Source of the DNA: Asterella californica
Lineage: Eukaryota; Streptophyta; Marchantiopsida; Marchantiales; Aytoniaceae
Assembly: GCA_036924285.1 (NCBI GenBank)
Contig: JAYKYS010000010.1
Span: forward strand, 20,497,001 to 20,561,000
Direction of reading: 5' to 3'
Length of the DNA: 64,000 nucleotides
Below the pieces are notes generated by a model. It worked only from the letters and a program-made list of their open reading frames with translations. It made no database searches and had not been told where the DNA came from. Shown piece after piece: positions 30,322 to 40,160 of this stretch; within the stretch, counting starts at the first letter, position 1, and the number at the start of each line of letters is the position of its first letter. The position numbers and the translations under genes were made by a program.

Positions 30322-31799
30322 CTATGCAGCCGGCTTATCCTTCTCCTTCTGAGAATCTTTCACTCTTTCCTTCGATGGAGAAGGAGCATCATCCATCGGT
30401 AGATCTTGAGCTCCTACATCCTGAAGCTCTTGACGAACCTTCTCTCCTCGAGTCTGTCTCTTGGAAGAAGTTCCTTCCCCTGCATCCTCTAAATCTCGCC
30501 TTCTCTTCTCTTCCAACAACGCTTCGTGTTGGTTCTTGGCGATGTAAACATGTACCGATAGAGCTTCTAAGGGATCTTTCCATCCAGTATCCTTCTGGAT
30601 CGTAGCAGCTGTTCTCAGCAACGTCTCACGTGCCATCTTCTCTTTCTATTTCATGGAGATGGCAGATGACCACAATCCACTTGGCTCAACTTGCCCGTTA
30701 AAACCTTTCTCAGCTTGATCCTCAACTCTCGTGCCATAGGTTCCAGCTTCCATCATTGCAACTGCTTGCGCTGATAGGTGGTCCTCAACTAACTTCTTCA
30801 TCCCTCCTCTACCAAAGTTGGTTTGAAGAAGTGCACCAGTATCCCTCAACGCTACCTTCCCATCCTTCCAGAAGATCACTCCTTGCTGCAGAATATCAGT
30901 GAACTCCTTGCAATCCCTACGCGGATGATCAGTACCATCGCACCAGATACACCGCTGGATCCAGCCTTGCTTCTCAACCGGTCTTGCTCCGCTTGTAGAT
31001 CCCTTCTCTTCCAATCTTGTGAGCTTAATCTGCAGATCTCGCATTCTATGCAAAATCTCCTCAAGGTTTGAATCATCCTTCTTCGAAGATACCATAGGTG
31101 CCTGAACAACTGGAACAGCTGGAGCAACTGGTACTACATGTCTAGCAACATGATCCACTGGTCGGACTACAGGAACAAGTGTTACAGCTGTAGCTGTTGA
31201 CGCCAGTAGGAACCTTCTCTCGTCTCCGCTCCCTCTTGGTAAGCAGACCAACAGCTTCTTCAACCTTCTTCCAACTGCTGGTCAATCCATCGTCCTCCTC
31301 CCAGTCTTCCAGAAGTACCTCTAGCTTCTCCTGCAACTTCTCATCTGCAGCCCGAAGAAATAGCTCTGTCTTGTTGGACTGCAACGTCAACTTCTCCATC
31401 CTGGTCAGCCGTGAAAACTGCTTCTCAAACTCTCTGAGCAACTCAGTAGCTTGTAAACCCTTCCTTGGTTGCTCAACCCACTCCAAGAATGACTTCTTGG
31501 TGACTCGATCAGAGTCCTCCAAGAAGTACTCATCCATCAAGGCACGAGCAAAAGTCTCCCAATCTTTGTTAAAATGCTTCGTTAGCATTTTAACATGATC
31601 TCTAATCTCTGGAGCTGCTGCTAACTCAAACGTCTCAATCATCTCTTCTTTTGAGACTCGGTTCAGCTCCATCTCCTTCACATAATGCCTCATATATCTT
31701 GAGACATCTCTCTCATCAAACTGGTCAATCCTGCTGACCACCGCTTGTAACGTCTTTGTTGCCAAAGCTTCCTTCCGCTCATCAGATTGTTGTTGCCGT
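30322..31799 (-). pseudogene. gag: C3 gag, main part
   Basis: From upstream to downstream: QQQSDERKEALATKTLQ, SRYMRHYVKEMELNRVSKEE, KMLTKHFNKDWETFARALMD, FEKQFSRLTRMEKLTLQSNK (capsid-like helices; open to about 31142), frame change into TATAVTLVPVVRPVDHVARH, a coiled linker (RMRDLQIKLTRLEEKG), zinc knuckle CIWCDGTDHPRRDC (about 30960-30925, C-x2-C-x4-H-x4-C intact), then a stop at about 30646 and the charged tail (EALLEEKRRRDLEDAGEG). The N-terminal 38 codons are displaced to 34308-34424 by insertion E. Confidence 0.85.
31796..31799. other. Target-site duplication CCGT of insertion E, left copy
   Basis: CCGT at 31796-31799 and 34308-34311 flanks E; removing E and one copy restores the gag reading TMFLRQQQSDE. 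Confidence 0.85.
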
Positions 31800-31977
31800 T
31801 GTCGTGTTGTGGATTGGCTAGGGTGTGAAACCACCACATATCCTTCGTACGTGTTTGGTGTTGAAGAGCCACTGGGACCTTATCGTGTCAAAAGATAAGG
31901 CTCCACGTGGACGATCCATGTACTCTTCGCTGAGTGGAGATAAGAGTAGTACTCTTGTCGTCACATGTGAGATTGAT

Positions 31978-31986
31978 GTATAAGAA
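31978..31986 (+). promoter_or_regulatory. Candidate TATA box in E
   Basis: TGTATAAGA about 110 bases before the first small ORF of E. Only the sequence and position support this. Confidence 0.35.
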
Positions 31987-32088
31987 GAGAGGTGCGCGGA
32001 GCTTGAGATATAGAGTGTAGAGTATCCAAGTCTAGTGGAGTGTGATCAGTAACATCGGATGAAGTAAGCGGCAGTGCGAGTGGTAGGC

Positions 32089-32304
32089 ATGAACGGAGAA
32101 CCCTTTCGTGCTCCTGATCTTCCACTTGCGCATCCGTTCGTCATTAAGATCCATTGTCTGCCGCGAGATCACTTTCGAGTATTTATGGTAGCTCATTGGG
32201 GAGAGTCGTTTATGGCTGCGGTGATGGCTACTTCGGATCCTATCGTTCTTCCCATTGTCACTTACGACGCTGTTTGGGATCTTACTGTCTACATCTTGCT
32301 TTGA
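32089..32304 (+). CDS. Small ORF E1 (71 aa), member of a new small-protein family
   Basis: Start at the ATG 32089 (MNGEPFRAPD). The last ~53 residues align with E2 and with the small ORF of element F: C-x2-R in the first block, G-E in the middle, then A-T-S-x-P-x-V-x-P and a hydrophobic end (TVYILL). Compared with E2 and F1 it is two residues shorter before the G-E. The hydrophobic C-terminus could be a short membrane-associated helix; no signal peptide or known domain is recognised. It ends TGA only six bases before the ATG of E2, so the two look like tandem duplicates. Function unknown. Confidence 0.5.
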   Translation: MNGEPFRAPDLPLAHPFVIKIHCLPRDHFRVFMVAHWGESFMAAVMATSDPIVLPIVTYDAVWDLTVYILL

Positions 32305-32310
32305 TGTGGT

Positions 32311-32526
32311 ATGGATCCTCCGTTGGATCTGAACTTCCCAGCGAGAGTTCCGTTCAACACCTGGGTCGAAATACGTTGTTACAGTCGACCAAAGGTGGTG
32401 CATCGAGAGTTTGTCGTGAGGAACTTTGGTGAGGATTATTACAACCAGATAATAGCTTCATCAGTTCCTTTTGTAGTCCCGTTTATTGTCAACCGTTTTA
32501 GAGTCGGGATTCTGACTCTCTATTGA
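32311..32526 (+). CDS. Small ORF E2 (71 aa), same small-protein family
   Basis: MDPPLDLNFPARVPF, then a 53-residue block that aligns without gaps to the small ORF at 38986-39156 in element F. I count 13 identical positions, including R8, R14, E15, R19, G22, D24, N27, A31, P35, V37, P39 (block numbering). The block ends in a hydrophobic stretch (VGILTLY). Being conserved between two unrelated insertions, it is unlikely to be a chance frame. Downstream, 72 bases after the stop, comes TTCAATATAAA, identical to the one after the F accessory ORFs. Function unknown. Confidence 0.55.
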   Translation: MDPPLDLNFPARVPFNTWVEIRCYSRPKVVHREFVVRNFGEDYYNQIIASSVPFVVPFIVNRFRVGILTLY

Positions 32527-32559
32527 GTGTAGTTTGTACTTCGTGTTTACGTGCTTCGT

Positions 32560-32608
32560 TGCCGACGGCATCGTCAACGGCACGTGTTTGGAGTTTGTTC
32601 AATATAAA
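32560..32608 (+). terminator. Candidate 3'-end signal of the E small-ORF unit
   Basis: CGTTG (near 32567) pairs with CAACG (near 32578) around CCGACGGCATCGT, a short hairpin, followed by TTCAATATAAA at 32598-32608. The same 11-mer follows a hairpin at 40161-40199 in F. It may be a 3'-processing or polyadenylation element; inferred from recurrence only. Confidence 0.4.
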
Positions 32609-34307
32609 CTTTGAGGCCTAAATGGTACTCTTGGATAAAAATTCGTTCTTTGTGTGTTTGTCATGTGAGTGAAGACAAAAACCTTTTTGTCAACTTGTTT
32701 CTCATTGGTCGAAAGTTTGACCAATCACCTTCTACCAAGTTCCTTTCACGTTTTCGAGGGTAGAGACACTTCCAGTGGTCCATTCGCGGAGTGTGAGCTA
32801 TGGTTGGAAAGCTTGGGAGACGAGGATGCCCGTGGACTCAATGGTTGCTGGATTTGAAGCACGGATGAGAAAGTTACGATCAATTGAAGCTGAGGGGGTC
32901 AAATTCATGACCAATTTCATTTCCGTGAGGTCTTTCTCGCTTTCTGGGAGTTCTGTGAGGTTGCTGGAGATGAATTGACTGTTGCCGGAAAGCTCTTGAG
33001 ATGGGCTTGCTGATGGACTCAGAGATCGATCGATTCCAAGCCGGAGTGAAAAAGTTATGGCCAGCTGAAGTTGGGTGTCTCAAATCGGAGGTTATGATAG
33101 TAGGCGACTGTAAACATGAGACATTGAGAGAAATATGGGGAGTTTGAGGTCGAATTTTGCTATGAAACCTCCCCGGGTCTGAGAAGGTACAGTCAGCTAC
33201 CTACCTGTGAAATTTTGGATTATTGGGTTGAAGAGAAACGTTGTTTTTGTGCACAAGGGTCTGCATATCGCCTTGTGTCATTGACGAAAAGGGCTTGGAT
33301 CATTCCGAGAGTTTGGTTGAGGATCTGCTGGTGAAACTTTACAGAGTGGTAGTGATGGTGACTCATTAGCTTCTTGAGAAGTTTGAGCCGTTTTGATCGA
33401 GCGGTTTGTGAGGAATCGAACAGCAAAGTTCTGTCGAAATAGTATCATGTTATAAAAACATCGATAAAGGCTTGATCGTTCGGAGAGTTTGGTTGAAGAT
33501 CTGCTCGTAAAATTTTACAGAGTGGTAGTGATGGTGACACATTAGCTTCCTGAGAAGTTTGAGCTGTTTTGATCGAGTGGTTTGTGAGGAATCGAACAGC
33601 AAAGTTCTGTTGAAATAATATCGTGTTATAGAAACAGCGAACTTTGGAAGGACATAGATGTCAACTCAGAGATGATCTCTCTGCATGTAATACCTTAATA
33701 GAGAGATTATTCTACAGGCTATCTGCTGGCCTTGGTTTCATCTCATTCTGAGCAGTGGTTGAGGAGTGACAGCGAGGTAAAGTTGAGAGGTTCTTGCTCC
33801 GAAAGGCGCAAGAGTTAAGACTCTTTTTGAAGAACAGGTCGACCTGGAGGTTTTGCCAGTGCTTCAGAGCACTTGATCATGGGTATGGAGAGTTGTTGAC
33901 TGTATTTCCTGTGTTTGGATCCTCTCCATACCCGCATGCCTGTTTGTACGCCCAGTTGGTTTTGATTGGATTTGTGTGCGGGCGTTGCGCTTAGGTTTCT
34001 TTTCTATTAGGAGTGCTGGTATTTCTCTTGTGGTGAGGCTGGAGTGATGACCAGCAGACCCAAGAGTGCTTGCGGTGATGGCAGGAACAGGTTGCCCGTG
34101 CTTGTTATCCCGGTTCTATTCCTAGTCGAGTAGGAGAGAGATCTGCCGAGAGGACGTGAGGATATCGTAGCGAGAAAGGTTCAAAGTGTACTTGGAGATC
34201 AGAGAGAGGTTTGGGTGGTCACTGGTTCTGAGTCACGGAGTGAGACACGTACTCTCTACAGCTAGATACCCGGTGTATTCCCAGATAAGAAAGCACGTCA
34301 CACGACA
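32609..34307 (+). other. Non-coding remainder of E, with a ~177-bp tandem duplication at 33292-33645
   Basis: Unit 1 starts GGCTTGGATCATTCCGAGAG near 33292 and unit 2 GGCTTGATCGTTCGGAGAG near 33469. Both contain TTTACAGAGTGGTAGTGATG and AATCGAACAGCAAAGTTCTG. No ORF is conserved between units. The rest of this stretch shows nothing I can assign. Confidence 0.7.
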
Positions 34308-34424
34308 CCGTAAGAACATAGTGAAAGCTTGGAACATCGATGCAGTCGCCGGATCCAACTGAAACTTTGGCAACCCACCTGAACCACTAGCTTCATCTCC
34401 ATCACCTTTCCCATCCCCACTCAT
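34308..34424 (-). pseudogene. gag: C3 gag, N-terminal codons
   Basis: ATG at 34424-34422: MSGDGKGDGDEASGSGGLPK, QLDPATASMFQAFTMFLR, interrupted by E at 34308 and continued at 31799. This gives the start codon for the C family: C1 has ATA at the same site. The leader between the PBS and the ATG is about 57 bases. Confidence 0.8.
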
Positions 34425-34481
34425 GACTGCCAATCTCTTCTTCAAAGTTCACACACAGAAGAAATCTCCATCCCAGACCTT

Positions 34482-34497
34482 CACGTCGAGTTCACCA
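34482..34497 (-). other. C3 primer-binding site
   Basis: Minus-strand TGGTGAACTCGACGTG, three bases inside the 5' LTR end (34501). Same as C1. Confidence 0.75.
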
Positions 34498-34500
34498 CCG

Positions 34501-36547
34501 TATCGTGTCGGATATTGCGTGAAGGATGTCCGCGAGGTTCCTGGCTGTGGAGATGTTGTGTGCTGAAACAGAGACAGACAACCACAGCGAAAACGAGACA
34601 GAAAACAGAGAAAAACAACCACGAAAACGAACGCTGCGATATATACCAACTCCAAATGTATGTACACTGCCGATTCTTTCTCCTAAGAGCACAGAACTGA
34701 AAAACAGACCAGAGCGGTCTGTAACCTGCTTCAAAGTCCTTAAAAACAACCCCTAATTCTCAACCCTAACCCAAAAACACCGAAGCGTAGCTCAAAGCAA
34801 GAGAAACTTTCCTTTGCTAACAAGCAGAGCCACAACAGTATCACGCGATCCAAACCCAAGTCCAAACCACATCCATGTACAAGTTCTTAGCTAAAGCTAG
34901 CTACCACAAGCTGTATATAGCCAATCAGAACTCTAATGAACTCAAAAGAGCAAAACCCGTAGCGAAGAAACCGAAAAAGATCTATCTGTGGACTTCCTCC
35001 TTTCGCCGAATAAACTTCAGATGTCGATAGGGTCTCCTCCGCTGACTCCGTTAACCCAAGAAACCTTCAGATCCGACTCCCAACAGGCGAGATATCGTCG
35101 ATTTTCGGTCGTAGGTGACGAATCTCCAAAAACTCCTCTCTGTGGTTTAAAACCGCACACAGCGCACAAACGGATTGTCTAAACTGATATCCGTCTTCTC
35201 TGGCAGATAGATCTAGCTATCACGAACCCAACGAGACTCCAAACAAGTCGTTTGGAATTCCCTTTGCAAAACCACGCAAGAAATTTGGTCGCAGGTTGCA
35301 AAAAACTGACGTAAATGGACTCCCTGCGGCTCAAACTCGCTCACCTCGCCCAAACCAACAATCCAATTCACGTACGGTCTTCTCCTATGCATAGATGAAG
35401 ACTCCCTGATCACGTAGGCACCAAGAACGAAGAGCTTGGCACACCGATCGCGAAGAACAACCTAATTTTAAGTCGCAGGCGATGAAAAACTTGACGCAAG
35501 CGCTTCCCTGCGAGCCAATTTCACTCAGGACTCCTAAACCGCCCGATGAAACTTGGTATCGTCTTCAATTTTCTGTAGAACTCGGTGTTCTGATCCCGAT
35601 GGATCCAAGGACAGCAAGTTTGGACTCCTGAACGGCCTGAATGGTCCGAACGGTCCAACTCTCCTTCACAGATAACTGAAATCTCCAAATCTGCTTCTTG
35701 CGTCTCAATTTCTCTCAGAACACAACCTCCGATCTGTCTCTTCAAGAACCGTCTTAACCCACACGTAGCTTGCACAGATCTGAACTCAACGACGTCTTGC
35801 GCATTTGCATTGGACCTCCAAATCTCACGAACCGTTCGTTTACAAGTCGTAGGTACAAGCTAGTCCCTTAAGCAGGTCCCTTACATCAGTCTCGGTACGT
35901 ACAGTTTTCTGTGATAATAATGAAGCAGACCCCCTGCGTCTTTGATATAACGCCTGAAGCCTCAAATACCCAATCACCAAGTAAACTAAGGCCTAGCTTG
36001 ATTTTTCCTTCTTTCGAATCGCGTAACTTTTCCACTAGGTGTCCAAATGAAGTAGACAAGATGCCCATGGAAAGCTGACAATGAGCTCTACCCATCTATG
36101 TGATGAAAGTGAAGATCCAAAGTTGTGCCAAAAGTCTGTAAGCTGAGGTCTAGCTTGTTTTCTCCATCTTTCGAGTCCTGTAACTTCTCCACTAGGTGTC
36201 CAAACGAAGTAGACAAAGTGCCTATGGAAAGCTGACAACGAGCTCTACCCATCTATGTGATGAAAGTGAAGATCCGAAGTTGTGCCAGAAGTCCATAAGC
36301 TGGGGCCTAGCTTGTTTTCTCCATCTTTCGAGTCTTGTAACTTCTCCACTAGGTGTCCAAACGAAGTAGACGAAGTACCTATGGAAAGCTGACAAGGAGC
36401 TCTATCCATCTATGCGATGAAAATGGAGATCTGAAATGATGCCAAAAGTCCATAAGCTAGGGCCTAGCTTGTCTTTCTCATGAGTGTCTTTGGAGCGACA
36501 AGCATCGAAGTCTGAATTTCAGGTAGGAGCCGGTCCCCGACACGATA
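34501..36547 (-). repeat. C3 5' LTR
   Basis: 2,047 bp in minus orientation. The plus strand starts TATCGTGTCGGATATTGCG and ends GGTCCCCGACACGATA. It has three tandem ~157-bp units (repeat word CCTAGCTTG near 35995, 36150, 36310 and 36468). The right end abuts D-family LTR sequence, so C3 was inserted in the D1 5' LTR. Its other end was lost with the left boundary, so no target duplication can be tested. Confidence 0.85.
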
Positions 36548-36699
36548 ATGGTCCGACTCCAGTCCGGACCAAACAGAGTTAAGATAAGTGGTGCATGGAC
36601 GGTAACTTGTGTTTGTCGTATGCAGGTTAGTGGTGTGAAGTTCGTGACCTACTGAGCAAGAGCTTCCGGTGGCGCAACAAGGCGATACGTGCGTGAAAT
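36548..36699 (+). repeat. D1 5' LTR remnant
   Basis: Matches the last ~150 bp of the solo D LTR at 57475-57624 (GGTCCGACTCCAGTCCGGACC, GTGGTGCATGGACG, GAGCTTCCGGTGGCGCAACA, GTGCGTGAAA). The rest of the LTR was separated by C3 and lies, if anywhere, beyond the left nest. Confidence 0.75.
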
Positions 36700-36700
36700 G

Positions 36701-36713
36701 TGATATCAGAGCC
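36701..36713 (+). other. D1 primer-binding site (initiator-Met-like)
   Basis: TGATATCAGAGCC differs by one base from TGGTATCAGAGCC, the well-known plant retrotransposon site complementary to initiator methionine tRNA. It lies right after the LTR end. Confidence 0.75.
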
Positions 36714-36980
36714 AACGCTTTGGTGAGCGAGAACTTGAGGTGACGGTTGAAGGTTGGACGCTTGAGGAGGGACGCGAGACACGAAGCGGATCAACGTTTC
36801 TAGATGAACACTTGGAGCAATGGCCGACTAGGACAGAGTTCCAAGAGATAGACCAAGAGACGACTGACGACTGACACCGGGACCAGATCGACTCGAGCTA
36901 GCTCCAAGGCATAGTCAGGGGACGATAATCGACAACCTTCGCCCCAATGTCAAGGGAGCCTAGTACCAACTGCGACACCG

Positions 36981-37904
36981 GTGCAGCAAGATGGAGTCTT
37001 GCCAACGATGTCCAACGATTCAGGCGCGAGAAGTCAAGGAGCCTTGTATGCGGAACTCATCAAGATGATGAAGACCATGGAGGAGGGTATGGTTTCCAAG
37101 GATAAACGTATCGCTGTGCTTGAGGCAGACCAAGAGAGTTCTACGTCTACCAGAAAGCTTTGTAAGATAAATTTGCCGACCCCGTTTTCAAGTATAAGAC
37201 GAGCTCGCAAGGTTAAGGATTTCTTAACTGAGCTGGTGCAACAGGCTCAGGAGTCAGACAAGATGAGAGCAGCGGTTACTTTCCTGAAGGATCATGCGCT
37301 TCTCTGGTGGACTGCATACAGAAATGAGCATGCTTTGACCGTCTCGGCGCTTGGTTGGAAAGAGTTCAAGGTGTTGCTCGCCGGACGATTCACTCCGGAG
37401 TATCAAAGGATTCGGATGGTGTCGAGCTAGTTAGGCTGAAGCAGACGAGGACCTTAAGTGCTTATGTGCGCGAGTTCAGTGCCAAGCTGGATTCGTTCTC
37501 CAAGTAGACAGAGGAGACCAAAATATGTATATTTATTGGGGGACTCAAGTCTAGCTCGGAGAAGGCTCTCTTCCGAATGCCGAAACTACCTGTGACAAGT
37601 GCTAAACTTTTGAAGCTAGCGGAGCGAATTGGGGATGACGAAGTCCAACAACAGAAACCTTTTGAACCACGCAGCACAAACAAGTTCCAAAAGAAGAACA
37701 AGGACTTCAAACGACAGTGGGATGGGGGTGAGAAGGATCGAAAGGATTCTTCTGCCTCGGCAACAAAGCGACAGCAAACAGGAGCAAAACCTAAGAGGCA
37801 AACACCTTAAAAAGGCAATGGTGCTAAGTTTACTTGCTACAATTATGGCAAGGCGGGTCATATTGCTAAGGGGTGCATGAAACTTAAGGTTAGTAACTGT
37901 AGCA
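36981..37904 (+). pseudogene. gag: D1 gag
   Basis: Capsid-type Gag of a chromovirus-like element: LPTPFSSIRRARKVKDFLTE, DKMRAAVTFLKDHALLWW, ALGWKEFKVLLAGRF (retrotransposon gag domain), then after a frame change ELVRLKQTRTLSAYVREFSA, IFIGGLKSSSEKALF, a Lys/Gln-rich linker, and a zinc knuckle CYNYGKAGHIAKGC near 37835-37876, in which the second Cys of CxxC has become Tyr. Stops at 37428-37430 (TAG) and 37808-37810 (TAA). Dead copy, lacking a true CCHC finger. Confidence 0.8.
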
Positions 37905-38035
37905 TGAATGCGTTTGTTGCAAAGGACTTGTTGGAGGGTCAGATGACTGTGATCTTGAGAACCACGAAGAAGACGCCGAGATTGATGTTTCTACAAGCCA
38001 AAGTTGCTAACCGTGATGTTACTTTTCTTGTGGAC
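37905..38035 (+). pseudogene. D1 protease, N-terminal part, cut by element F
   Basis: MNAFVAKDLLEGQMTV, FLQAKVANRDVTFLVD. The open frame breaks exactly at the catalytic Asp codon: GTGGAC is followed by the F LTR. The missing half (ACAGGAGGGACTCAC, i.e. T-G-G-T-H) resumes at 46761. Confidence 0.85.
38032..38035. other. Target-site duplication GGAC of element F, left copy
   Basis: GGAC at 38032-38035 and 46757-46760. The codon pair GAC-ACA (D-T) of the D protease is restored when F is removed. Confidence 0.85.
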
Positions 38036-38940
38036 TGTAACGACCTATGTTACACATAAGAAGTTTGTCTATTAGTAAGGTATTTAGTTATAACTAAGTG
38101 TTGAGAATGTTTATTTGCTGCCCAAGTACTTTAAGGAGGTATCAAGTTAGTCATGACTAGCTAAAGTTAGTTATGGTTAAAATTAGTTGTACTTTTGACA
38201 GAATTCAGATATTTCCTAAAGAGTGAGCACTATTATCTTGTCATCTTGTCTAAAAGGTAGAAAGGAGGTGGAAACTATCCCTTATCTCCTTTTTGACTTG
38301 ATATTAGTGGTTGGATTAAAGTTGTGGACTTTGTGGGCATTAAAAGCAAGAAGAGATTCCACATGTTTCTTTTTTAGTGGGTTCTAGTGTAGAGGGGGTG
38401 GAAATTCGAGATTCCTTGAGAATATTCCAAAATCCTTCTAGAAGTTGTTGACTATGAAGGAATAAGCCCATGTGAAAAGGTAAGAAGCCCATGTGATTAA
38501 TGCTTTAACCTTAAGTAATATCTTAGTAAAACCCGGTAAAAGTAGTTACGGCTGAGTTACCGGAGGGTACCAAAGTAGAATGTATAAATAGAGGAGTAGA
38601 GAAGAGCTCCTCATCCTTGTTTTCACATCGTCGTAATGACAACTTGAGTAATATAGAGAGTGTGGGATATTTGTAACATGTGAGAACTTGAAAGACGTCG
38701 TTAGAATGGAGGATTTTAGTTGATGAGTTTATGGAGATTTTTAGTTGATAAGTTTGTGGGTGTATGAATGAGTGCACTTTAGCATTTTTCTCTTCAAGAT
38801 TCGTGGTGTGCTTCCATCAAAGCCATCAGAAGTGACCCTTGAGTGAGAGACAGGCCCGACATTTGTAGATTCATCGATGACGATCGTGGAGGTTGAGAGA
38901 TCGGGGGGTAGTTGATCGATAAGAGGGAGGAGGGTTTACA
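38036..38940 (+). repeat. F 5' LTR
   Basis: TGTAACGACCTATGTTACA begins with a short palindrome (TGTAAC/GTTACA). A canonical TATA box, TATAAATA, is at 38583-38590. Ends GGAGGGTTTACA. Collinear with 45849-46756. Confidence 0.9.
38583..38590 (+). promoter_or_regulatory. F LTR TATA box
   Basis: TATAAATA in GAATGTATAAATAGAGGAG, conserved at 46398-46405 in the 3' LTR. Good match to the TATA consensus and sited mid-LTR, as expected for a U3 promoter. Confidence 0.7.
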
Positions 38941-38944
38941 TTTT

Positions 38945-38960
38945 TGGTTCCGTTGCGGGG
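38945..38960 (+). other. F primer-binding site
   Basis: TGGTTCCGTTGCGGGG, four bases after the LTR end. Starts with TGG; primer tRNA not assigned. Confidence 0.75.
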
Positions 38961-38985
38961 AGCTCACTTGAAGGGATCATTGAAA

Positions 38986-39156
38986 ATGTTTAGATTTCAG
39001 TTCTATATTAGACAAAAAGAGATTATGAGAGAACACATGGAGAGAACGTTGGGAGGAGACAGAACTAACGCGATGTTAGCAACATTAGAACCTTTAGTGT
39101 ATCCTGTAGTGATCTATAACGCATTCGAGGTTATTCTTTACATCTTGTTCACTTAG
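38986..39156 (+). CDS. Small ORF F1 (56 aa), same family as E1/E2
   Basis: ATG at 38986 gives MFRFQFYIRQKEIMREH and a TAG stop at 39154. It lies about 25 bases after the PBS, in the leader. It aligns without gaps to E2 in insertion E: R8, R14-E15, R19, G22-x-D24, N27, A31, P-x-V-x-P (35-39), I49-L50. The C-terminal third is strongly hydrophobic (YPVVIYNAFEVILYILF), fitting a short transmembrane or buried helix. Basic N-terminal half plus hydrophobic tail suggests a membrane- or nucleic-acid-binding peptide, but that is speculation. Not a known retroelement domain. Confidence 0.55.
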   Translation: MFRFQFYIRQKEIMREHMERTLGGDRTNAMLATLEPLVYPVVIYNAFEVILYILFT

Positions 39157-39823
39157 AAAGAGTTTGAGGAGAGTTGAAAGGAGATGAAACAAGAGTTGTA
39201 GATAAAGGAGGAGAGAGAAGTTATTAGAGGAGAATAATTTTCGAGTTTGAGGATTTCTGCTCTTTGGAAAAGTTTTACAGTCATTGTCAGATTTTCTGTG
39301 AATTTTATTTTCCAGTGAAACTTTCCAAGACTGTAGCTTGGCTGATAATCTATCTACGACAAAAGAAATCATAGGAAAAGTTGGTCTAGAGAGGGAGCAA
39401 TGAATTTTCAAAGTTGAGGGGGTCTATTCGTGAGAGTTGAGGAATTCTGTTCTCTAAGTTTACAGTCATTGTCAGATTTTTTGTGAATTTTATTTTCCTG
39501 AGAAACTTTCCAATGTTTTAGATTGGCTGATAAGCTATCTAGGACAACAGAAATCAGGAGAAAAGGTGGTATGGAGAGAGAGCCATGAATTTTCAAAGTT
39601 GAGGAGGTTGAAAGTCATGAGAGAAGTGAAAATATACAAATTTCAGTTCTCTGAAAATTTGTACAGTCAGCACCATCTCTTTTGATTAAAGAATTTTCTA
39701 TTGAAACTTCATTAGTTAGTAGCTTGGAGGTTGAGCTACTGGAGATCACAAAAATCGTGAAGAGATCTCTTATTGATTAAGAGATATACGGTTCGACATA
39801 CAAGGAGATCTTGACGATACGTC
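39157..39823 (+). other. F leader with a ~185-bp tandem duplication (about 39237-39610)
   Basis: Unit 1 and unit 2 share TTTACAGTCATTGTCAGATTT, GTGAATTTTATTTTCC and GAATTTTCAAAGTTGAGG (the last at about 39402 and 39587, period about 185). No ORF is shared by the two units. The remainder (39610-39823) shows no feature I recognise. Confidence 0.7.
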
Positions 39824-40141
39824 ATGAGGAATCCAGTTCGAGTGCCGAGGTTGAAGAAGAGACGTTTGAGAGTTAGAACGGAGACGGAAAAGCCAAAGTT
39901 AAGTATAGAGGCGTTGCGATCAAGCATCTATTGCAGTTGTGGTGCCCTTTTTGCTCTATATCAAGAAGCTTCTGCGAGCATCGGCGCAGATGCGAAGAAG
40001 ATTGAGTTCAAAGCAACATTCACTGTGGAGGTCACGAATGCTCCTGGCGAAGTAGAGTGTGATCTTTACAAGAGTGACTTTAAGATGTCTGCTAGGATCA
40101 GTACAAACGATGGTCATGAGGATATCATCATGGACTCTTAA
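39824..40141 (+). CDS. Accessory ORF F2 (105 aa), unknown
   Basis: ATG at 39824. A very basic head (RVPRLKKRRLRVRTETEK), a Cys/hydrophobic middle (IYCSCGALFALYQEASASIG) and a beta-rich tail (KIEFKATFTVEVTNAPGEVE, FKMSARISTNDGHED). It ends at TAA 40139-40141. 47 bases later comes the same TTCAATATAAA 11-mer that follows the small ORFs in E. I do not recognise the family. Only one copy in this window, so the coding claim rests on its clean frame and the shared 3' context. Confidence 0.4.
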   Translation: MRNPVRVPRLKKRRLRVRTETEKPKLSIEALRSSIYCSCGALFALYQEASASIGADAKKIEFKATFTVEVTNAPGEVECDLYKSDFKMSARISTNDGHEDIIMDS

Positions 40142-40160
40142 TTTTAGATTGGATTTTATT

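Larger units (their letters stand above)
31800..34307 (+). mobile_element. Insertion E: 2.5-kb LTR-like element with small ORFs (probable solo LTR)
   Basis: Ends TGTCGTGT...ACACGACA form a perfect 8-bp inverted repeat of the TG...CA type, like B, and it is flanked by the 4-bp CCGT. No internal direct repeats of its ends are seen, so it is best explained as a solo LTR. Contents in order: TATA-like TGTATAAGA (31978-31986), two related small ORFs in tandem (32089-32526), a hairpin and TTCAATATAAA (32598-32608), non-coding sequence, and a tandem duplication (33292-33645). The strand is chosen from the small ORFs. A DNA transposon with a 4-bp duplication is the alternative; no transposase is present. 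Confidence 0.65.

Noticed and set aside
31800..34307. Insertion E as a DNA transposon
   Set aside because: No transposase, and TGTCGTG/CACGACA-type ends with a 4-bp duplication match the LTR families here. Not excluded, but a solo LTR is more economical.
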